64,000 bases of DNA, taken from contig JAFSTE010000003.1 in NCBI GenBank assembly GCA_017450645.1, forward strand, positions 1 through 64,000. The letters run 5' to 3'. The position numbers were made by a program, and so were the translations under genes. The notes beneath the pieces were generated by a model. It was not told the origin of the DNA and did no database searches. It saw only the letters and a program-made list of their open reading frames with translations. The DNA comes from Eubacterium sp. (GTDB lineage Bacteria > Bacillota > Clostridia > Oscillospirales > Acutalibacteraceae). Shown piece after piece: positions 54,457 to 62,764 of this stretch (the first letter of the stretch is position 1; every line of letters starts with the position of its first letter).

Positions 54457-55470
54457 ATGACAAAACTTAAGGTTGGCATTATCGGTGCAGGCAGAATCGG
54501 TCAGGTTCACGCAAAATCAATTACATACCATATCCCTCAGGCTGAGATTGTTGCTATCAGCGATATTTTTGTTGACGGCGCGAAAAAGGTTGCTGAGGAA
54601 CTCGGTATCCCGAATTACTATCAGGACTATCACGAGATTTTAAATAATCCCGAGATTGACGCGGTTCTTATCTGTTCATCAACTGATACTCACGCTGATA
54701 TCGCTTGTGAGGCTGCTGAGGCAGGTAAGCACATTTTCTGCGAAAAGCCCGTTGACCTCACGATAGCTAAGATTAAAAAGGTTATCGAAACTGTTGACAA
54801 GGCAGGCGTTAAGCTCCAGATAGGCTTTAACAGACGCTATGACCACAACTTTGCACATATCAAGGCTCTTGCTAACGAGGGCAAGCTCGGCGACCTGCAG
54901 ATTATTAAGATTACATCACGCGACCCCGAGGCACCTCCTGTAAACTATGTTAAGGTATCGGGCGGTATCTTCCTCGATATGACAGTGCATGATTTTGATA
55001 TGGCTCGCTTTATCGGCGGCGAGGTTGAAGAGGTTTACGCTAACGCTACGGTTATGGTTGACCCTGCTATCGGCGAGTGCGGCGATGTTGATACTGCGCT
55101 TGTTGCCCTTAAGTTTAAGAGCGGCGCAATCGGCGTTATTGATAACTGCCGCAGAGCTTGCTACGGCTACGACCAGAGACTCGAGGTATTCGGCTCGGGC
55201 GGTCAGGCATCTGCTGCTAACGACACTCCGACTAATGTGTCCTATATTAACGAGAACGGTAATGTAACCGACAAGCCTCTCTATTTCTTCCTCGAGAGAT
55301 ATATGCAGTCCTTCGTTGACGAGATGACTGAGTTTGTAAACGCGGTTGTAAACGACGTTGACACAAAGACCACAGTAAACGACGGTCTTGAGGCTTTGCG
55401 TCTCGGTCTTGCGGCTAAGCTTTCCGTAGCAGAGCACAGACCCGTTAAACTCGACGAAATCGAGCTGTAA
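54457..55470 (+). CDS. iolG: Inositol 2-dehydrogenase (Gfo/Idh/MocA family)
   Basis: A 337-residue NAD-dependent dehydrogenase: Rossmann motif VGIIGAGRIGQVHAKS, CEKPVDLTIA with the catalytic lysine, and the second-domain SGGIFLDMTVHDFDMARF with catalytic Asp/His. These match inositol dehydrogenases oxidising myo-inositol to scyllo-inosose. Family members also oxidise other sugars, but iolD and iolE downstream support the inositol role. ATG 54457 follows AGAGAGG. Confidence 0.88.
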   Translation: MTKLKVGIIGAGRIGQVHAKSITYHIPQAEIVAISDIFVDGAKKVAEELGIPNYYQDYHEILNNPEIDAVLICSSTDTHADIACEAAEAGKHIFCEKPVDLTIAKIKKVIETVDKAGVKLQIGFNRRYDHNFAHIKALANEGKLGDLQIIKITSRDPEAPPVNYVKVSGGIFLDMTVHDFDMARFIGGEVEEVYANATVMVDPAIGECGDVDTALVALKFKSGAIGVIDNCRRACYGYDQRLEVFGSGGQASAANDTPTNVSYINENGNVTDKPLYFFLERYMQSFVDEMTEFVNAVVNDVDTKTTVNDGLEALRLGLAAKLSVAEHRPVKLDEIEL

Positions 55471-55471
55471 A

Positions 55472-55660
55472 ATTGCTTGAGCAAAGCGAGAATCTGATTT
55501 GGCGCCCCTGCCAAGGGGAGCTGTCACCAAGTGACTGAGGGGTGGTCAACGCCTTTTAAAAGGTGTTAAAAAATACAGTTGTTTGGTTTTAGTATTCGTT
55601 AAATCGAGCGACCATCCCTCCACCACTTCGTGGTCCCCCTCCCTTTAGCAAGGGAGGCAA
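55472..55660 (+). repeat. Palindromic MITE-like element, copy B
   Basis: An intact ~189-base copy between iolG and iolD. Order: TTGCTTGAGCAAAGCGAG, GGCGCCCCTGCCAAGGGG, CTGTCACCAAGTGACTGAGG, TGGTC, a 70-base AT-rich middle with CCTTTTAAAAGG, GACCATCCCTCC, CCACTTCGTGG and CTCCCTTTAGCAAGGGAG. The whole is an imperfect palindrome. It will be part of any iolGDE transcript. Confidence 0.88.
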
Positions 55661-55680
55661 TAATGATAGGAGATTATACT

Positions 55681-57534
55681 ATGAAAAGAGAAAGACTTAC
55701 TATGTCACAGGCGCTTGTTAAGTTCCTTGACAACCAGTATATTGAAGTTGATGGCGTAGAGAGTAAATTCATCAGCGGTATGTTCGGCATTTTCGGCCAC
55801 GGCTGCGTTGTGGGCGTTGGTCAGGCTCTTGAGCAGGGCGGACATAACCTCACCTTCTTCCAGGGCAAAAACGAGCAGAATATGGCTCTTGCAGCTGTTG
55901 CTTATGCAAAGCAGATGGACAGAAAGGCGATTATCCCCTGCGTGTCCTCAATCGGACCCGGCGCTACCAATATGGTAACAGCCTGCGGTTGCGCAACTGC
56001 AAACAGAATTCCGCTTCTCGTTCTGCCCGGCGACACCTTTGCGTGCCGTCAGCCCGACCCTGTTTTGCAGCAGGCGGAGTTTTTTGACAACTACGGCAGA
56101 ACCGTTACAGACGCGTTTAAGGGCGTTTGCCATTATTTTGACAGAATTTTACGACCCGAGCAGCTTATGACAGCCTGCATTAACGCAATGCGCGTGCTCA
56201 CCGACCCTGCGGATACGGGCGCCGTTTGCCTTGCTATGCCCCAGGATGTTGAGGGTGAGGCTTACGATTACCCCGAACATTTCCTCGCAAAGAGGGTTTG
56301 GCATATTGACCGCAGACCGATTAGTAATTCTCAGCTCGACAGAGCTGTTGAGCTTATCAAAGCTTCTGAAAAGCCCATTATCGTTTGCGGCGGCGGCGTG
56401 CGTTATTCCGCTGCGGAAAAAGAGCTTCTCGCTCTTGCGGAAAAATGCAATATCCCGATTACCGAAACTCAGGCAGGCAAGGGTCTTATCGACTGGAAGC
56501 ACCCGCTTAACCTCGGCGGTATCGGCGTAACAGGCGGCAAGGCTGCCAACGTTATCGGACGCGACGCAGACCTTGTAATCGGTGTCGGCACAAGATTTAC
56601 AGATTTTACAACCTCGTCAAAGTGGCTCTTTAAAGAGGACAGAAGGGTGCTTGGCATCAACATCTGCCCGTTTGACGCTTACAAGATGGACGCAGAGGCT
56701 ATCGTTGCCGATGCACGCGAGGCGATTAAGGCTATCGACGGCGCTCTCGGCGATTACAAAACAGCCTACACTACAGAGATTGAGGCTGCTAAAACCGAGT
56801 GGGACGCTATTGTTGACGACTACTATACCAAAGAGCTTGAGGGCGGCCTTAACCAGACTCTTGCGCTTGGCATCATTAACGAGTTTATGGACAGTGAGGA
56901 TATTGCTCTCGGCTCTGCAGGCTCGCTCCCGGGCGATATGCAGCGCCTGTTCAGACCAAAGGCACGCGGCACATATCATATGGAATACGGTTATTCCAAT
57001 ATGGGCTACGAGGTTAACGGCGCGCTCGGCGCTAAGCTTGCAAAGCCCGAGGCAGAGGTTTATACCTTCTGCGGCGACGGCTCCTTCCTTATGGGCCACA
57101 GCGAGCTTTACACTGCTTTGCAGGAAGGGCTTAAGATTAACGTCTGCCTGTTTGACAACCTCGGCTGGGGCTGTATCGAAAACCTGCAAAACAATCAGGG
57201 TACAGATACCTTCGGTACTGTTTTCCGCGCAAGAAATCCAAAAACGGGTATGCTTGACGGCGCTGATATGACTGTTGACTTTGCAAAAATTGCAGAGGGC
57301 TACGGCGCTAAAGGATATTCCATCCACAATTCTGCAGAGCTTCGTGCAGCGCTTGAGGACGCTAAGAAGCAGACTAAGGCTTGCTTATTTGACATCAAAG
57401 TTCTTCCTAAGACAATGACCCCCGGCTTTGAGAGCTGGTGGCGTGTAGGCGTTGCCGAGGTTTCAAAGAGCGAAACAGTAGCGGCGGCGTACAAAGAAAT
57501 GCAAGAGAACATTAATAAAACTTTTGATTATTAA
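55681..57534 (+). CDS. iolD: 3D-(3,5/4)-trihydroxycyclohexane-1,2-dione hydrolase
   Basis: A 617-residue thiamine-diphosphate enzyme of the acetolactate-synthase fold that opens the inositol-derived ring. N-terminal GMFGIFGHGCVVGVGQAL and QGKNEQNMALAAVAYAK form the PYR domain; the PP domain shows CGDGSFLMGHSELYTALQ with the ThDP-binding GDG. ATG 55681 is chosen (MKRERLTMSQALV, site TAGGAG); reading upstream would run into the repeat element. Confidence 0.93.
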   Translation: MKRERLTMSQALVKFLDNQYIEVDGVESKFISGMFGIFGHGCVVGVGQALEQGGHNLTFFQGKNEQNMALAAVAYAKQMDRKAIIPCVSSIGPGATNMVTACGCATANRIPLLVLPGDTFACRQPDPVLQQAEFFDNYGRTVTDAFKGVCHYFDRILRPEQLMTACINAMRVLTDPADTGAVCLAMPQDVEGEAYDYPEHFLAKRVWHIDRRPISNSQLDRAVELIKASEKPIIVCGGGVRYSAAEKELLALAEKCNIPITETQAGKGLIDWKHPLNLGGIGVTGGKAANVIGRDADLVIGVGTRFTDFTTSSKWLFKEDRRVLGINICPFDAYKMDAEAIVADAREAIKAIDGALGDYKTAYTTEIEAAKTEWDAIVDDYYTKELEGGLNQTLALGIINEFMDSEDIALGSAGSLPGDMQRLFRPKARGTYHMEYGYSNMGYEVNGALGAKLAKPEAEVYTFCGDGSFLMGHSELYTALQEGLKINVCLFDNLGWGCIENLQNNQGTDTFGTVFRARNPKTGMLDGADMTVDFAKIAEGYGAKGYSIHNSAELRAALEDAKKQTKACLFDIKVLPKTMTPGFESWWRVGVAEVSKSETVAAAYKEMQENINKTFDY

Positions 57535-57832
57535 ATTGTTTGAGCGAAGCGAGTAACTGATTTGGCGCCCCTGCCAAGGGGAGCTGTCACGTCCAAACGG
57601 GGACCACGAAAAATCGTTAGATTTTTTGGGGAGAGGAGAAACATATGGAGTGTTCATTAGTATTTTGTTTGCAAAATGCTCCGAACACATAATATGTTTG
57701 GACGAGACTGAGGGGTGGTCAATGCCTTTTAGAAGGTGTTGAAAATATGATTGCTTGGTTTTAGTTTTCGTCAAATCGTGCGACCATCCCTCCACCGCAA
57801 GCGGTCCCCCTCCCTTTAGCAAGGGAGGCAAT
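57535..57832 (+). repeat. Palindromic MITE-like element, copy C, with nested insertion
   Basis: Same element as copy B, between iolD and iolE, and about 298 bases long because a 113-base sequence (57591-57703) interrupts its second hairpin after CTGTCAC. Outside that insertion B and C are nearly identical. Together with the iolE ribosome site it fills the 328-base gap. Confidence 0.88.
57591..57703. mobile_element. Nested 113-bp insertion with 8-bp terminal inverted repeats
   Basis: Ends are GTCCAAAC (57591-57598) and GTTTGGAC (57696-57703). Inside are two more hairpins: AAAAATC/GATTTTT near 57609-57627 and GTGTTC...ATTTTG / CAAAAT...GAACAC near 57650-57688. There is no ORF. It splits the GTCAC-GTGAC hairpin of the host element, so it entered after that element was in place. 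It is probably a non-autonomous element or a small structured RNA. Confidence 0.7.
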
Positions 57833-57862
57833 AAGGTTAAAAAATGACGAAGGAGAAATTCT

Positions 57863-58762
57863 ATGTTAAATCCAGATAAAGTTAAACTTGCAATCGCACC
57901 TATCGGCTGGACTAATGACGATATGCCCGACCTCGGTGCAGAAAACACATTTGAGCAGTGCATCAGCGAGATGGCGCTCGCAGGCTTTAAGGGCTCAGAA
58001 ATCGGTAATAAATACCCCGCAGACCCCGATGTATTAAAGCCGTATCTTGATATCAGAGGACTTCAGATTTGTAACGCGTGGTTCTCGTCGTTCCTTACCT
58101 CTAAGCCTTATGAGGAAACAATCGATGCTTTTAAGGCACACGCTGATAAGCTCTATAAGCTCGGCGCAAGAGTAATCGGCGCGTCGGAGCAGGGTAACTC
58201 AATCCAGGGCGACCTTACTAAGTCAATCCTCGACGAAAAGCCTTACTACACCGACGAGCAGTGGGCTATCGTTGCCAAGGGCTTTAACGAGATGGGCGCG
58301 TACGCAAAGAGCAAGGGTATGTACTTTACGGTGCATCACCATATGGGTACCGGCGTTCAGACAGTTGAAGAGATTGATAAGCTTATGGAAATCACTGACC
58401 CCGAGCTTGTGTACCTTCTTTTTGACTCGGGTCACCTTACCTTTGCGGGTATCGACCCTGTTCCCGTACTTAAAAAGTATGTTAACAGGATTAAGCATGT
58501 TCACCTTAAGGATGTACGCCTTGATGTTTATAATAATCAGGTTGTACCGCAGCATATGAGCTTCCTCGACGCAGTTCGCGCAGGTGTGTTCACTGTGCCC
58601 GGTGACGGCGATGTTGACTTTAAGCCGATTTTCGATATCCTTGCCGATAACGATTACGAAGGCTGGGTTGTTGTAGAAGCTGAGCAGGACCCTGCAAAGG
58701 CTAACCCGTTTGAGTACGCAGTTAAGGCGAGAAAGTATATCCGCGAAACAGCAGGACTCTAA
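57863..58762 (+). CDS. iolE: Myo-inosose-2 dehydratase
   Basis: A 299-residue TIM-barrel isomerase/dehydratase that removes water from scyllo-inosose, between the IolG and IolD steps. [15 protein letters not shown] at the start, [19 protein letters not shown] and VEAEQDPA toward the end match IolE, with metal-binding Glu/Asp/His residues among them. GAAGGAG lies upstream. Confidence 0.92.
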   Translation: MLNPDKVKLAIAPIGWTNDDMPDLGAENTFEQCISEMALAGFKGSEIGNKYPADPDVLKPYLDIRGLQICNAWFSSFLTSKPYEETIDAFKAHADKLYKLGARVIGASEQGNSIQGDLTKSILDEKPYYTDEQWAIVAKGFNEMGAYAKSKGMYFTVHHHMGTGVQTVEEIDKLMEITDPELVYLLFDSGHLTFAGIDPVPVLKKYVNRIKHVHLKDVRLDVYNNQVVPQHMSFLDAVRAGVFTVPGDGDVDFKPIFDILADNDYEGWVVVEAEQDPAKANPFEYAVKARKYIRETAGL

Positions 58763-58775
58763 AAAACGCATAAAT

Positions 58776-58816
58776 AAAAAGCTCCCGAAAGAATTTTCTT
58801 TCGGGAGCTTTATTTG
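58776..58816. terminator. Bidirectional terminator
   Basis: A 14-bp stem (AAAGCTCCCGAAAG / CTTTCGGGAGCTTT) between converging iolE and lepB. Confidence 0.9.
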
Positions 58817-58819
58817 TTA

Positions 58820-59497
58820 TCAGTCAAATTTTCTGATGTCGGTAAACGGGAAGTAGCAGAACTTCGCCTTGCCGATAATCAAATCCTTGTGGACATAATT
58901 TGTTGATGTCCAGTAGCGTGAGTCAACAGAGCTTTCGCGGTTATCACCCATAACAAAGTAGCTGTCCTCGGGTACCTCGTACGGTCCCCAGTTGCCCGTA
59001 GGCTCGCACGCGGTGATAAAGTCGTCGCGTGTCTGGGTTGATTTACCGTTTTTGTCCGTTACATAAACAACGCCGTTTACTATGTTAACCGTTTCGCCGG
59101 GTAAGCCTATAATACGCTTGATGTAGTATTCCTTGTCGTTGCCCTTTGCGACCTCGTCGGGCGCTTTAAATATGATAATATCATATCTCTCGGGCTCGTG
59201 GAAATTGTACTCGATTCTGCTTGCGATAATTCTGTCCTTTTCCTGAATTGTGTTAAGCATAGAGCCTGTCGGCACAATCGCGTTAGCAAAGATAAATGTC
59301 TTAAGCAGCATCGCAACTATAAGTGCAATAACTATCGGAAGGATAAATTCAAAGGCTTCGCGAGCCGTTGATTTAGGCTTCTCCTCCTTGCCGTCTTTTT
59401 TATTCTCTTTTTTTGTAGCCACAGCACCGCAGGAGTTGCAGATAAACTTATCTCCGTCCTTTTTGATGTCCTGGCTGCCGCATTTTTTACATGTCAT
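58820..59497 (-). CDS. lepB: Signal peptidase I with N-terminal zinc ribbon
   Basis: A 225-residue type I signal peptidase. The first ~27 residues are a zinc ribbon (C3, C6, C20, C23: CKKCG, CNSCG) followed by a Lys/Glu linker (~28-42), one membrane span (~50-72), then the catalytic domain: S79 in VPTGSMLNTI, K127 in YYIKRIIGLPGE, and VPEDSYFVMGDNRESSVDSR. The zinc ribbon sits on the cytoplasmic side and is unusual for this enzyme. The ATG follows AAGGACG. Confidence 0.93.
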   Translation of the reverse strand: MTCKKCGSQDIKKDGDKFICNSCGAVATKKENKKDGKEEKPKSTAREAFEFILPIVIALIVAMLLKTFIFANAIVPTGSMLNTIQEKDRIIASRIEYNFHEPERYDIIIFKAPDEVAKGNDKEYYIKRIIGLPGETVNIVNGVVYVTDKNGKSTQTRDDFITACEPTGNWGPYEVPEDSYFVMGDNRESSVDSRYWTSTNYVHKDLIIGKAKFCYFPFTDIRKFD

Positions 59498-59510
59498 ATC
59501 GTCGCGTCCT

Positions 59511-61409
59511 TTATACAGTAAATTTTAATATTACGCACTCGTATGCGTGCAGTGTTAAGTCGAATTTGTCGCCGTATGAGAAGGTGTCGTCGGTTTCGTT
59601 TACCGAAAGGCTGTAGATGTTTTCGCGTCTTGCGCCCTCAAGATTTTCGGGAACACCCATAAGCTTGTTGAGCGTAAGGGTGAGCGAGGTCTTTTCGTCG
59701 CTCGGATTTCTGAGCGCGATTATGCCCTCGTTTTCGTCGCTCCACGATACAAAGCCGTAAATATTCTCCTCGCAGGGATTGCCGCCGATAAATGTGCAGT
59801 TCTTAAGAATGTGCTGGCACTCCTCTTTAAACTTCAGCGCTTTTGAAAGGGAAGCGCGCTTGTTGTCGTCGAGATTAGCCATTGTCATATCCAGCTTAAC
59901 CTGCGACGCGCCCTGAGCCATCTTCCACATAACATAAGCGTAAAACTCGTCGTTGCTGAGGTTGTTTGCGCTCAGCTTAACCTCGTAGCAGTCAGCCTTA
60001 GCCTGCGAAGCGTGGTAGCACCTTGTGTAGAAATAAGCCGTGTCCTCATAGGTGAGCTTCTTGTTAAGCGCCGAGATTTCGTCGTTTTTGTAATCGCACT
60101 CAAACGAAGCCACGCCGTTTTCACAAAAGGCGTTAGCCCACTGACGCCACCAGGGTGACAGGTTGTAAAGTGAGTTTAGCACAATAGTAATATCGGGATT
60201 TACGCTGCGAAGCTTTTTCAAAAGCTCAATGCGGCGCTCCACCAAATCGGTTACAAAATACATATTGTTCTTGCCGCCGCAGGTGTGGTCGTGGCTCTCG
60301 TCGGTACAAACTATCTGCTCGTTAATGCCGAAAGCAAGCTCGACATAACCGAGGTTGTTGTTAGCCACTGCAGCGCATAAAAACTCCGCGAGCTTGTCGT
60401 TATAGCGCGCGCTCGCACAGCAAAGCTCCTTGCTGTCGCTCTTGATAAATCCGTCGCCCGCTTTTTGCAGCTTTTTGGCAAGCTTTGAGTCGATAGCCGC
60501 GTTAAGCGAAATACCGAGCTGCGCCGCGTTGTCCGCACAGGCAGAGCTGAGCTCGCTTAAGCCGTTGGGGAAATTCTTGTTAAAGCCGAGCGCCTTAGCT
60601 CTGTCGTCGAGCCAGCACTCGCTGCCCTCGATAAAGCTGTCGATATGCGGCATATCGGGAGTATTAAAGCTCTTCAAAGCGTTGTCGCAAAGTGACGCGA
60701 GCTGCTGCGAGTTAGTTCTCTTAGCGCTCTCGCTCTCGTAAAAGCTGAATTGCAGCGGAGAGTTAAGGCTGATTGTGTCGATATAATCATAAAACGCCCT
60801 TTGCATCTCCTGCATAGTGTTGTCTTTGCCGCCGCCGATAACAGTTACGGGGCATTTGAAATCCTTGCCGACATTTTTGCCGATATAGTATCTTATCTGG
60901 CCCGCGCCGTGAATAATCTTGCTGTCAACAGCAGGACTTTCGCAGCCGAAAAACAGACTGTCGATATAAAACGGCTGACCGAGCGACATCACATAATCCT
61001 CGTTTTCCTTATGGGTTGCGGGGTCGATACCAAAATGCGTTTTCGAGTTAATAATACCCACATTTTCAAGGAATACGCGGTCGATAACCTTGTCGTTATT
61101 CTGGCTAATAGTAATCTGTTTACAGATTGTGTTGCCGTCCTCGTGAATCCAGTATTCGAGCGTAACGGTAGTGCCGAGATTCTCGTCAAAAATAAACTTA
61201 AGCTTGTTGTTCTCCTCACTGCTCGAAAGAACGGGGAGTCCCTTTGAGGACACCTCGCTGCCGTCGGTGAAAAAGATTACAAACTCACATCCGTTGCCGT
61301 CGGGCACGAAGCCCATATCCGAGATTTTGTTATGAATCTGGCTGGCATAAAAATTACCGTTAGTGATTTTAAATTCGCGTTTTAATTTGTTACTTTCGAG
61401 TTTGAACAT
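59511..61409 (-). CDS. Glycosidase-like protein, clan GH-D/GH36-type barrel (tentative)
   Basis: A 632-residue protein without signal peptide. The N-terminal ~230 residues look like a galactose-mutarotase-like beta-sandwich, the middle has barrel-like segments (SLNAAIDSK, FGINEQIVCTDESHDHTCGG, ITIVLNSLYNLSPWWRQWANAF), and the last ~90 residues are a beta-domain (YGFVSWSDENEGIIALRNPS). The SPWWRQW phrase recalls bacterial alpha-galactosidase-like proteins once labelled enterotoxin. I cannot name the nucleophile with confidence, so substrate and even activity are uncertain. ATG 61409 (MFKLESNKLKREF) follows CGGAGTAA. Confidence 0.5.
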   Translation of the reverse strand: MFKLESNKLKREFKITNGNFYASQIHNKISDMGFVPDGNGCEFVIFFTDGSEVSSKGLPVLSSSEENNKLKFIFDENLGTTVTLEYWIHEDGNTICKQITISQNNDKVIDRVFLENVGIINSKTHFGIDPATHKENEDYVMSLGQPFYIDSLFFGCESPAVDSKIIHGAGQIRYYIGKNVGKDFKCPVTVIGGGKDNTMQEMQRAFYDYIDTISLNSPLQFSFYESESAKRTNSQQLASLCDNALKSFNTPDMPHIDSFIEGSECWLDDRAKALGFNKNFPNGLSELSSACADNAAQLGISLNAAIDSKLAKKLQKAGDGFIKSDSKELCCASARYNDKLAEFLCAAVANNNLGYVELAFGINEQIVCTDESHDHTCGGKNNMYFVTDLVERRIELLKKLRSVNPDITIVLNSLYNLSPWWRQWANAFCENGVASFECDYKNDEISALNKKLTYEDTAYFYTRCYHASQAKADCYEVKLSANNLSNDEFYAYVMWKMAQGASQVKLDMTMANLDDNKRASLSKALKFKEECQHILKNCTFIGGNPCEENIYGFVSWSDENEGIIALRNPSDEKTSLTLTLNKLMGVPENLEGARRENIYSLSVNETDDTFSYGDKFDLTLHAYECVILKFTV

Positions 61410-61439
61410 AGTTATTACTCCGTTTTGTATTCTCCTTCG

Positions 61440-61467
61440 AGTCTCAAGTCTCAAGTCTCAAGTCTCA
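61440..61467. repeat. Heptamer tandem array (AGTCTCA)
   Basis: Four exact AGTCTCA units just upstream of the minus-strand GH-like gene. Confidence 0.8.
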
Positions 61468-61509
61468 AGGATTACGGGCAAAGCCCGTGTAGTTATTTCA
61501 TTTGATTAA

Positions 61510-61848
61510 TCATTTTTGATAGCATTTTGCGTATTTCATCACACAATTCAAATAATGGGCGCGTTTGATTATTTGAAAAAAACCAATCCTTTCGCCTAAT
61601 ATAAGTTGTGTTTCAAGCTCTGATAAAGAGCCGCGAGAAATAGCCAAAAAGTGAGAAAACTCGTTTTTTGAGTTTCTGCCGTGACCTTCTGCAATATTGG
61701 AAGGGATAGAAATAGCGCTTCGTCTTATTTGGTCAGATAAACAATATCTTTCATTTGAAGGCAAAGTTTTTATAAGTTCATATGCTTTTTCAGAAAGAAG
61801 CATACTTTTTTGCCAAACGATTAATTCTTTGTAATCTTTATAAGACAT
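61510..61848 (-). CDS. Four-helix-bundle (23S rRNA intervening-sequence, S23/IVP) protein, C-terminus frameshifted
   Basis: A 112-residue protein of the S23/IVP group: YKDYKELIVWQKSMLLSEKA, SDQIRRSAISIPSNIAEG, GRNSKNEFSHFLAISRGSL. The expected final helix is in another frame: after GFF, adding one T to the run of seven (61576-61582) gives SNNQTRPLFELCDEIRKML and a stop at 61493-61495, a typical family ending. The annotated frame instead ends in a Cys/Lys-rich tail. So this is a frameshift, possibly phase-variable or a sequencing error. ATG 61848 is preferred over GTG 61860. Flanked on both sides by heptamer arrays. Confidence 0.8.
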   Translation of the reverse strand: MSYKDYKELIVWQKSMLLSEKAYELIKTLPSNERYCLSDQIRRSAISIPSNIAEGHGRNSKNEFSHFLAISRGSLSELETQLILGERIGFFQIIKRAHYLNCVMKYAKCYQK

Positions 61849-61905
61849 CTCAATTACCACTCTTTAATAATTGTGTACTAATTAGCCTTAGCGTTTCAAG
61901 TTTTA

Positions 61906-61940
61906 AAGCTTGAGACTTGAGACTCAAAACTTGAGACTGA
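61906..61940. repeat. Heptamer tandem array (AGACTTG/AGACTCA type)
   Basis: Five 7-bp units, AAGCTTG, AGACTTG, AGACTCA, AAACTTG, AGACTGA, upstream of the IVP-type gene. Similar to the array at 61440 read on the other strand, so the pair brackets the gene as an inverted repeat. Confidence 0.7.
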
Positions 61941-61942
61941 AT

Positions 61943-62200
61943 TTATAATTCTTCTTTAATTTCTTCTAACGCTTGCGCGAGCTGGTCGGGGCAGGAAGTG
62001 CCTTTGAAGTTACAGTCGATGCCCTTAAGCGTGGATATTACTTCGTCGATATCCTTGCCCTTAACAAGCGCTGATATGCCCTTAAGGTTGCCGTTGCAAC
62101 CGCCTACAAAGGATACAGAATTTATAGTATTGTCATTTTCGTTAACATCTACGGTAATCTGCCTTGAGCAAACACCGTACGGGGTGTAATTAAAAGTCAT
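61943..62200 (-). CDS. TSCPD-domain protein (TIGR03905-like)
   Basis: An 85-residue protein with the short domain seen at the C-terminus of some ribonucleotide reductases. The Cys/Gly motifs VGGCNGNLKGIS and CNFKGTSCPDQLAQAL are clear, with start TPYGVCSRQI. As a stand-alone protein (TIGR03905-like) it is frequent in Clostridia; its Cys residues may bind metal or nucleotide. Function unknown. SD AGAGGG. Confidence 0.85.
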   Translation of the reverse strand: MTFNYTPYGVCSRQITVDVNENDNTINSVSFVGGCNGNLKGISALVKGKDIDEVISTLKGIDCNFKGTSCPDQLAQALEEIKEEL

Positions 62201-62284
62201 TATAAAACCCTCTTTTATAATTTTATCCTATATATTATACATTTAAATTATTTATAATTCAATAACAAATTATTAAATATATTA

Positions 62285-62326
62285 AAATAAAAAACAACCG
62301 CCTGACAAAATGCCAAACGGTTGTTT
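62285..62326 (-). terminator. Terminator of rplJ-rplL
   Basis: ACAACCG/CGGTTGT arms (62294-62300, 62318-62324) with TTTTTTATTTT on the minus strand just after rplL. Confidence 0.8.
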
Positions 62327-62350
62327 GTTTTTATGGAATGTAAAGCTAAA

Positions 62351-62728
62351 TTATTTAAGCTCAACAGTAGCGCCGGCTTCCTCAAGCTTAGTCTTGAGTT
62401 CCTCAGCGTCAGCTGCGGGCATAGCCTCTTTAACTGTTGAAGGAGCGCCGTCAACGAGTTCCTTAGCTTCCTTAAGGCCAAGACCTGTAGCCTCACGAAC
62501 TGCCTTGATAACTGCGATTTTCTGTGCGCCTGCTGATGCAAGAACTACATCAAATTCTGACTTCTCTTCAGCTGCTGCTGCGCCACCCTCTGCAGGTGCT
62601 GCTACTGCTACTGCTGCTGCAGCGCTTACGCCGAATTCTTCTTCTACTGCTGATACGAGCTCTGAAAGCTCAAGAACTGTGAGCTCTTTAAGAGCGTCAA
62701 CAATTGCTGTAACTTTTTCTGATGCCAT
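62351..62728 (-). CDS. rplL: 50S ribosomal protein L7/L12
   Basis: A 125-residue L7/L12: N-terminal dimerisation domain ([20 protein letters not shown]), Ala/Gly hinge (~36-55) and C-terminal factor-binding domain ([33 protein letters not shown]). ACGGAGG upstream. It follows rplJ by 36 bases. Confidence 0.97.
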   Translation of the reverse strand: MASEKVTAIVDALKELTVLELSELVSAVEEEFGVSAAAAVAVAAPAEGGAAAAEEKSEFDVVLASAGAQKIAVIKAVREATGLGLKEAKELVDGAPSTVKEAMPAADAEELKTKLEEAGATVELK

Positions 62729-62764
62729 TTTAATTTCCTCCGTAAAATTAGTTTAATTTAATAA

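Noticed and set aside
57601..57690. Small ORF inside the nested insertion (ATG near 57645)
   Set aside because: The frame closes after a few codons and the bases are taken up by hairpin arms.
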